Source of the DNA: Moelleriella libera RCEF 2490
Taxonomy: Eukaryota; Ascomycota; Sordariomycetes; Hypocreales; Clavicipitaceae
Assembly (NCBI GenBank): GCA_001636675.1
Contig: AZGY01000033.1
Coordinates: 110,587 to 174,586, forward strand
DNA length: 64,000 nt
Reading direction: 5' to 3'
The notes under the pieces were generated by a model. It was not told the origin of the DNA. It ran no database searches and saw only the letters and a list, made by a program, of their open reading frames with translations. Of the stretch, positions 58,014 to 64,000 are shown piece by piece (positions within the stretch are counted from its first letter, which is position 1; every line of letters starts with the position of its first letter). A program made the position numbers and the translations under genes.

Positions 58014-58879
58014 CAATTTGTAGGCCTCGGCAGAAGGGCCTTGTTTGGTTTTAGCGATGCATGGCACGGGGACAACTGATTTCTGCATGGGTTCGGCAGC
58101 CGAGGGAGTGCGGAGATTTGTTTTTGGCAATCGTCATTTTCGTGATACCCGTTGGCGCGGCGTTGGTACGGGGCAGGGGAGCTGGATTCGGGCAAGGGAT
58201 TCTCGGCCGAATTTCAGAGGGTTTGCATTGCAAAGCGGACCGAAGCGCTGTATCGATTGGTGAACATCAATTCACATGCATGGTCAATGTCAAACCACTT
58301 TGAAGGCGAAAGACTGGCGATAGGGACAGATAAAGTTTCAGTTATCGTTATCTCTGTACCGGTTGAAGCAGCCGTCCCATCAAACGGCTGGCTTCGGTGT
58401 TTTTTGGGGGGAAGAGAATGACGGAATGATGGGTGTATGATTGAAGAGAAAAGATCACAGCATCTGTGTTGTACAAATGAGGTATTAATCGAGCGTTTTA
58501 TCTTCACCGCTGCGTCCTGATTCGTTGTGCAGAGACAGAGGTAGAAATTGAAATGGCCTGGATAAGGCCAACCATTTGGACGCCATGCACGCGAGCAGCG
58601 CACAACGAAGTGGGCCTGCCCGCCAGTACGTCATTCGCGCTCGGCATATTCCCAGGCCCAGTTTGGAGCAGCAGCACTAGGACTGTTGCGTCATGAAATG
58701 GCCCATCTGCGAGCCCGCTCCATCATGGCTCGACTTCTGGCACCGTAGATTCCCGTACCGTACATTCCCAACCACGACATCGAGGTCATTTCTCTTTCCC
58801 CAGCCGCTCCCCCCTTGTCCATCACCACCTTCTCCAGCACTCACAGTCTCCCAGTTCATCGAATTTCAAGCTGCCAAAC
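58014..58879. other. Intergenic between two plus-strand genes
   Basis: 866 bp; 3' end of the Myb/SANT-like gene and the promoter and pyrimidine-rich leader of the OM14-type gene. The transcript of the latter must begin before 58880, because its first coding base is there. Confidence 0.6.
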
Positions 58880-59696
58880 AGTAAGTGCGCCATCCCTCGT
58901 CATGCACACGAATTGTGCACGAGGCTGACAGTCGCTCGATGATGTAGTGTCTTACGCTTCGGTCGCCGCCAGCGGTCCCCGACAAACCCCCCAGGAGGTG
59001 AGCAACCAAGAAAAAATGACGATAAAAGGAGCAAAAACAGCACCACCTCCATCACGAATCTGATGGGGACTCCAAAGTTTCCCCTTAATTTTCCCAATCA
59101 TTGTGCCCATTTTTTATTTTTCTTTCGCGTGGCGGCGCGATGCTCAGCTGTCTCATGATGGAACTTTTTTGTGGTAACCCTTGTAGGCCGCTGCTCCGCA
59201 ACCCGTCGAAGTCGTCACCAGCGAGACCGCGTCCACGGCGTCGCTCATCGATGTCGACGTGCCCGGCGTGCGCACCGTGCCGGCCGACTTCCTCGAGCAG
59301 GACGTGCAGACGGAGACGCAGGCCGAGCGGATAGAGCGCGAGGCCGAGGCGTCGTCGGCGAAAAAGAAGGCCGAGAGCGCCAAGAAGCGTACCGGGGCCG
59401 CCGCGTCCTCGGCCGCGAAAAAGGCCCGCAGCACGGATAACTGGCTCATCAGCCAGTTCTCCAGCCTGTCGGACGGGAGCGCCGGCGCGCTGGCCATTGC
59501 GAATCTCGCCGCCATCGTCGGCGTCAGCTCGTACCTGGGCTACAAGGCCTGGGGTCTGTACGAGAGGGGCAGACTGGACTGGAAGAGCGCCGGCGTCGGG
59601 TTCGGCATTCTCGCGGGCGTGGGTGCCGTCGAGGCCGTGCTGGGCAGATATCTGTACAAGGGCAAAGGACAGGGCAAGAAGACGGGTGGCTCCTGA
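58880..59696 (+). CDS. OM14-type mitochondrial outer membrane protein; start codon split by an intron
   Basis: The protein is 186 residues: MSYASVAASGPRQTPQE, then AAAPQPVEVVTSETASTAS, a Lys/Glu/Ala-rich helix (AERIEREAEASSAKKK) and a membrane part with SAGALAIANLAAIVGVSS and GVGFGILAGVGAVEAVLG, ending KGKGQGKKTGGS. Start, acidic/basic helix and C-terminal hairpin fit the fungal OM14 family, an outer-membrane protein linked to import and ribosome docking. The coding parts are base 58880 (A), 58948-58997 (TG TCT TAC...) and 59187-59696. The first intron (58881-58947, GTAAGT...GATGTAG) separates A from TG of the start codon; the second is 189 bp. No in-frame ATG exists elsewhere upstream of the conserved SYA..AASGP block, which supports this reading. 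It is convergent with MIA40. Confidence 0.85.
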
Positions 59697-60227
59697 GAAT
59701 AGAGAGAGGAGAGTGAGGGAATGCAGGGCTTTGACAGCGAAATGGGGGAGGAGCGGAAAAGAAAAAAAAAACACAAAGACATAATCACCCTCTCGAGTCA
59801 TTCCGCATCCAAGGCTGTACTTCTCATGTTTGTTTTCTTGTCGTTCCATGGGCGTTGGGTTCGCAGCGGTGTTGGCACTATTAGTTTTTGCTCTACGCCT
59901 CCCCCCCCCCTCTTTCACTATACAATAGAGACGCGATGCTTGCTTGACTTTCGACAAGATGGTTCTCTGTTCCTATCATGCCCCGCCGTGATGCTGGTCA
60001 CCTAACCTGTGTCACAAGCAGAGGACATTCATAGTGGAATTATGTGAGTTAGATTGGCAGGCTGTCTAGAATCTCTAGGCTACTCTATGCATCCGCTTCG
60101 TTTTGTCACATCGCTGGTTGACATGATGTTGTGCCGAGCGAAATTATGCATGGTTGTGTTCTGTAGTGTACATGGTAATACTCCGTCGCTCTTGATCCGC
60201 GAATGGCAGCGGGATAACACTGGCATT
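59697..60227. other. Convergent intergenic spacer
   Basis: 531 bp with the 3' flanks of the OM14-type (+) and MIA40 (-) genes. Contains a short A-run near 59762 and a C-run near 59900. No gene seen. Confidence 0.6.
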
Positions 60228-61445
60228 CTATTCCCCATTTTGCTTCTCGGCCTCTTTCCCGGGCTGTCCGTCCTTGGCGTCACCAGCGTCCGCGTCCGTA
60301 GCGTCTTCCCATTTCTTGGGCACACCGCTTTCGTCATCCTTCGCAGGCTCAACCGCTGCCGAATTCACTTGCTTTCCTTCTGGCTGCTGCTGGTCGTCTG
60401 TTTTCAGAGCAGCACCTTCATGCTGCTCCCGTGAGACTTGGTGCTGCGCCCCAGCACCGTCGGCAGGGTCCGCACCAATGCCATCGACGTCGTCGAGCTC
60501 TGCGCCATAAATGTCCGGGTGTTGCCTGAAACATGTCTGCATGCCTCTGCAAGGATGGAGAAAAACAACAGGTCAGCATCAATCGCGGAAACTCAAATGC
60601 CTAGGGAAGCAAGGGTGCATGCGCAAAAAAGGAATCAGGGGCGGGAAAGAAGGCGAGTAGTCGTACTGGAACTTGTCAATGCAGTCCATTCCCTTTGGCT
60701 CCTCAGACGAGTGCACAAAGCAGCTGAACGCAGCCTTGAACTCCTCGCCACAAGGGCCGTGAGCCATGCCTCCCAAGCAAGGGCAATCCCAATTAATCTC
60801 GCCCGTCTCCGGGTTGAATGCGCCTTCTTGTCCGGCTTCCTCCTCGAGCGCCTCCGGCGACCCGCTCGCGACGGCAGTGCTATGCGACGACGACGGCGGC
60901 GGCGATGATGACGATGGTGACGGTGACGTTGTGGCCTGAGAGCTTGTTCGTTCGACGGCGCCAGATGTGATTTTCTCTTTGCTAGCTGCAGCATCTGGGT
61001 CGAGCTGGGCTGCCTTGAGCTGCGTGCGCTTCTGCTCAATGACGGAATCGACGGTAGGTAGGTCAGACTCGGTGAATGACGGCGGAGCGGTGATTGGCAG
61101 AGGAGCTATATCGCGTCAAGCGGCAACGTAAAAAGTAAGCAGGCTGTCTACACGATGCTGCTTTATTTTTCCCGACCTCCTTTCCCGTGGAAGCTCATGC
61201 ATACCTGTGAGTTCCTCTGCGAAAACGGGACTGGTGTTGTAGTAGTACACAGCTGTTACGGCCAAGCCCCATCGTAGCGCGGAGCCCTTCCATGACGAGC
61301 GCGATCGACCTGCGGACACCGACGATGCGAAGCGTTGCCGAAAAGCAGATGATGATGCTGATGATGTACACTGGGAAGTCGGGAGCTGGTGGCGCAAAAC
61401 CCCCCGAGCTTGCCGTGAAGTGGCTCGTACCGCTGCACGATACAT
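60228..61445 (-). CDS. mia40: Mitochondrial intermembrane space import protein Mia40
   Basis: Three exons: 61445-61205, 61105-60667 and 60546-60228; introns of 99 and 120 bp; 332 residues. The N-terminus (MYRAAVRATSRQARG) is a presequence followed by one membrane segment (LRWGLAVTAVYYY), as in the membrane-anchored fungal form. After a Ser/Pro-rich linker comes the catalytic domain: the redox CPC (Cys188-Pro-Cys190 in DCPCLGG) and twin CX9C helices, Cys199-Cys209 and Cys222-Cys232, the second spanning the last intron. The ending DIYGAELDD plus an acidic tail is typical. Mia40 introduces disulfides into small Cys proteins in the intermembrane space, with Erv1. All key Cys are present. Confidence 0.97.
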
Positions 61446-61860
61446 GGTGTTGCGACAACGACGCGGCAAGAGGTTGCGAAGCAAATTGAGTAAAAGGAAA
61501 GAAAAGAAAAAGCAAGAATCAATGACGGCAACCAAGCGAAGCCGGCGTTCTCGCACGCTGTGTTATCGGACGAAAGAAAAAAATAAGAGCAGAAGCTCGA
61601 TTGGTCAGCGTTAGCTCGTCGTCGCCGTCGCCGTCGGTCCGTGGGCCGAAGCTAAGTACGCAGTGCGCCGAAATGCTTCTTCTGTCAAAAAAAAATTGCA
61701 CTACGTTTCGGTACCTTACTACGCAGCTCAGGTGCAGAGAGCACTGTGGAGCCGCACGCCGAATGCACTCCCGGGAACCGGTTTGTGAGACGCCGGCCCG
61801 GCGTTTAACCGCAGACAAGCAGGCTCTTTTCTTTGCGCATCGTGCATACTGAGTAAGTAA
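61446..61860. other. MIA40 promoter region up to the AT-rich boundary
   Basis: About 415 bp of normal base composition upstream of MIA40. No other gene seen. Composition changes abruptly near 61860. Confidence 0.6.
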
Positions 61861-64000
61861 ACACGCAGACCCTGATTTTAAACATACAGACCTAGACTAA
61901 GCCTAAAGTAGTAGAGGTATTTTTCCTTAGACTTTGTTAGCAAAAATACATCCTAGATTTTTATTATAGGTTATGTGCATATAGTTAATTTAAACGCGTT
62001 TTTTTTGCTTCTATTAAGGCTATTATGCCGCTGGATTATGCTATATAACTAGGTGGCTAGTCTCTAGAAAATAGCTACTCTATGTAGATAAGGGACTTAG
62101 CCTAGCGCTATAATTTAGTGTATATAGAGGTACCTGTCCTCCTTAAAAATATGGCCTACTATTTGGAATTATTTAAGGCTATTATATTAGCTAAAGGGCT
62201 ACTTAGTAATAGTAAAGTTAGTATTATTATATAACTAATATTATTTAAGTGGCTTAAATAAGCTTAATAGCACTAGAAAGCCATAATACTATTACTTAAA
62301 GCTTATGGACTTATATATTATATGCCTTATAGTCTTTATTTTATTATTATGCCTATTTACCTTTACCTTTATTTTATAATATTATTATTAATAATATAAA
62401 AGATAATGCTTAAGATGCTTTATAATCCTTAATCTTATAAAGTAATAATAAAATTATGTTCTTATTTTATTTATTAGCACTAAGTATTTTACCTATATAA
62501 GACTTAATACTTAAGAGTAACCTTGCCTTATTATTTATTTATATTCTAGGCTAAATCACGTTAGGATTAGGCTCTTAATATGCCTTAAAGAGCTGTTTTT
62601 CTTTTATTTATAATATTATTAGAAAAAGCCTTATAAAAATCTAGCTTAAACGCACTATAATTGCCTTAAGCTATTAATAATAGTGTATATTTTTTATCTT
62701 AAGGGAATAGCCCCTATTAATTATATAAATAATTATATACTAATAAGGGATTTTAAATTACTTTATAAAGTTCCCTATATAGGGCTTTATTATTTATTAT
62801 ATTTAGGCCCTTTATTTAATAAATATTAGGGCCTTTTTAAGCTATTTAATGATTAATTATATTGCCTACTAGCTAATACATAATATAAAGGGCTTAATTT
62901 ATTTAAATTTATCTTAAGCTACCTAGCGTTAAGAGAATTTAATCTTAAATTATAAGTAATATTAGGCTATTTTACTAATATTTATCTCCTAAATTACTAT
63001 ATAAAGCTTAAATAGGTTAATAAAGGGGTATTTTATTCATTACTTTAGCTTATAATATAAGCTTTTAGCCTATAAAGTAGCCTTTTGCCTAAAATTAAGG
63101 TATGTTTTAATTATATAATTAGTAAATTAGTCTTACTATAATATATATATTATCTTAAGGTATTAAATAATTATTAGCTATAGTATTTAGTATATAAATC
63201 ATATATTAAAATTATAAAGAAAAAATTTACCTTATTATTTTAAAAAGGTCTTACAAAGCTTACGCTAATTTATTATAAAATTAGCCTTATTTAGAGCCTA
63301 TATTATGGCTAATTAAGCGTTATAAATACCGTTAGTTATTTTTATAATAATTATTAATAAAGGCTATGCTTATAAGGCTTATTAAACTTATATATTAGCT
63401 TATTTATTATTATTATAATTAGCTTATTAATTTAAACCTCGTTCAACCATATTTAACCTTATTATTGCTATTAGCCTAAGGCTCTTATTATTATATTATT
63501 TTTTAAGGCCTTTATCCCTATTAGCCCTTAATAATCTTATAGCTTTTAAGGCTTTTAACCTATTTTTTCTTAATATTAAGGATAATATTCTTTAGTATAT
63601 ACTATATATAAATCTATTACTAAGTATATAAAAATATAGTATAAAAAGATAACTAAAGAGTAGTATTAAAATTTATAATAATTATGCCTAAGGCCTTAAT
63701 TTAAGCCTTTTATTATACCTTTTAAAGCTTTAAAAGAAACTAAGTATAAGTATTAATATTTTTAGATATTATAAGGCTAAAGGTAATACTAAAGTTTAAA
63801 TATAATACTAAGATACTAGTGACTTATATTAATAATATATTAAAGTAATTAACCTTATATATATTATTTAGAATTAATATTTCTAGGTTTTATTTCTATA
63901 GTTTAAGAGAGGTTTTATAAACCTAAAATATTTACTAAACTTTGCCTATATTACTATAATTAATAATATAGTAAAAAATATAATTATTTTAATTTAAAAG
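61861..64000. repeat. AT-rich, CpG-poor block, probably RIP-mutated repeat DNA
   Basis: From about 61860 to the window end the sequence is dominated by TA, TTA, TAA and AGG/CCT-TA words (e.g. TTATTATTAATAATAT) and has only about ten CpG in 2.1 kb. No open frame of useful length exists. Strong TpA excess with loss of CpA and CpG is what repeat-induced point mutation leaves in ascomycetes. The original element cannot be recognised. The block continues beyond the window. Confidence 0.85.

Overview
The window is nuclear DNA of a filamentous ascomycete (Pezizomycotina). The evidence is short introns (mostly 49-120 bp) with GTNNGT donors and CTRAC-like branch points, pyrimidine-rich leaders, a fungal-specific gene set (Rxt3, OM14-type outer-membrane protein, siderophore-type acyltransferase, proteinase K-like S8 protease) and an AT-rich, CpG-poor block at the right end that looks like RIP-mutated repeat DNA. 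I cannot fix the class or genus. Exon borders were placed by hand from splice consensus, reading frame and family conservation. Gene identities come from recognised motifs, not from a database search.

Layout. 2.3-5.7 kb: Rxt3 subunit of a histone deacetylase complex (+). 6.1-6.5 kb: SDHAF4, an assembly factor for mitochondrial complex II (-). 9.4-11.2 kb: PiT-family phosphate permease (+). 12.8-13.4 kb: a small secreted protein with an acidic middle part and a lysine-rich amphipathic tail (+). 14.9-22.4 kb: three consecutive minus-strand genes, namely ferroportin-like metal exporter, DHA1 MFS transporter and a siderophore-type hydroxyornithine acyltransferase that lacks its catalytic middle. 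Between the last two lie tandem repeats, including a 112-bp unit whose GC-rich core recurs at 55.45 kb. 23.5-25.1 kb: mitochondrial calcium uniporter (-). 27.5-28.7 kb: mevalonate diphosphate decarboxylase (+). 29.2-30.9 kb: RUS1/DUF647 protein (+). 31.1-32.3 kb: holocytochrome c synthase (-). 34.0-35.2 kb: PhyH-like dioxygenase whose iron-binding HxD segment lies inside a perfect-looking intron (-). 36.4-37.1 kb: hydrophilic protein of unknown function (+). 41.1-43.9 kb: secreted subtilisin and a secreted Cys-rich protein in tandem (+). 45.1-46.6 kb: CLN3/battenin (+). 49.8-51.1 kb: Golgi-type glycosyltransferase (+). 54.3-55.1 kb: a possible unknown or decaying multi-exon gene (-). 56.7-58.0 kb: Myb/SANT-like DNA-binding protein (+). 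58.9-59.7 kb: OM14-type protein whose start codon is assembled by splicing (+). 60.2-61.4 kb: MIA40 (-). 61.86-64.0 kb: AT-rich block.

Most genes are independently transcribed housekeeping genes. Five act in mitochondria (SDHAF4, MCU, holocytochrome c synthase, OM14, MIA40). The one group suggesting shared function is ferroportin, MFS transporter and siderophore acyltransferase (14.9-22.4 kb), all plausibly linked to iron. The most unusual points are the split start codon, the HxD-removing intron, the coreless acyltransferase, the antimicrobial-like secreted protein and the modular GC-rich repeat. Long intergenic stretches (6.5-9.4, 25.1-27.5, 37.1-41.1, 46.6-49.8 and 51.1-54.2 kb) show nothing I can call.
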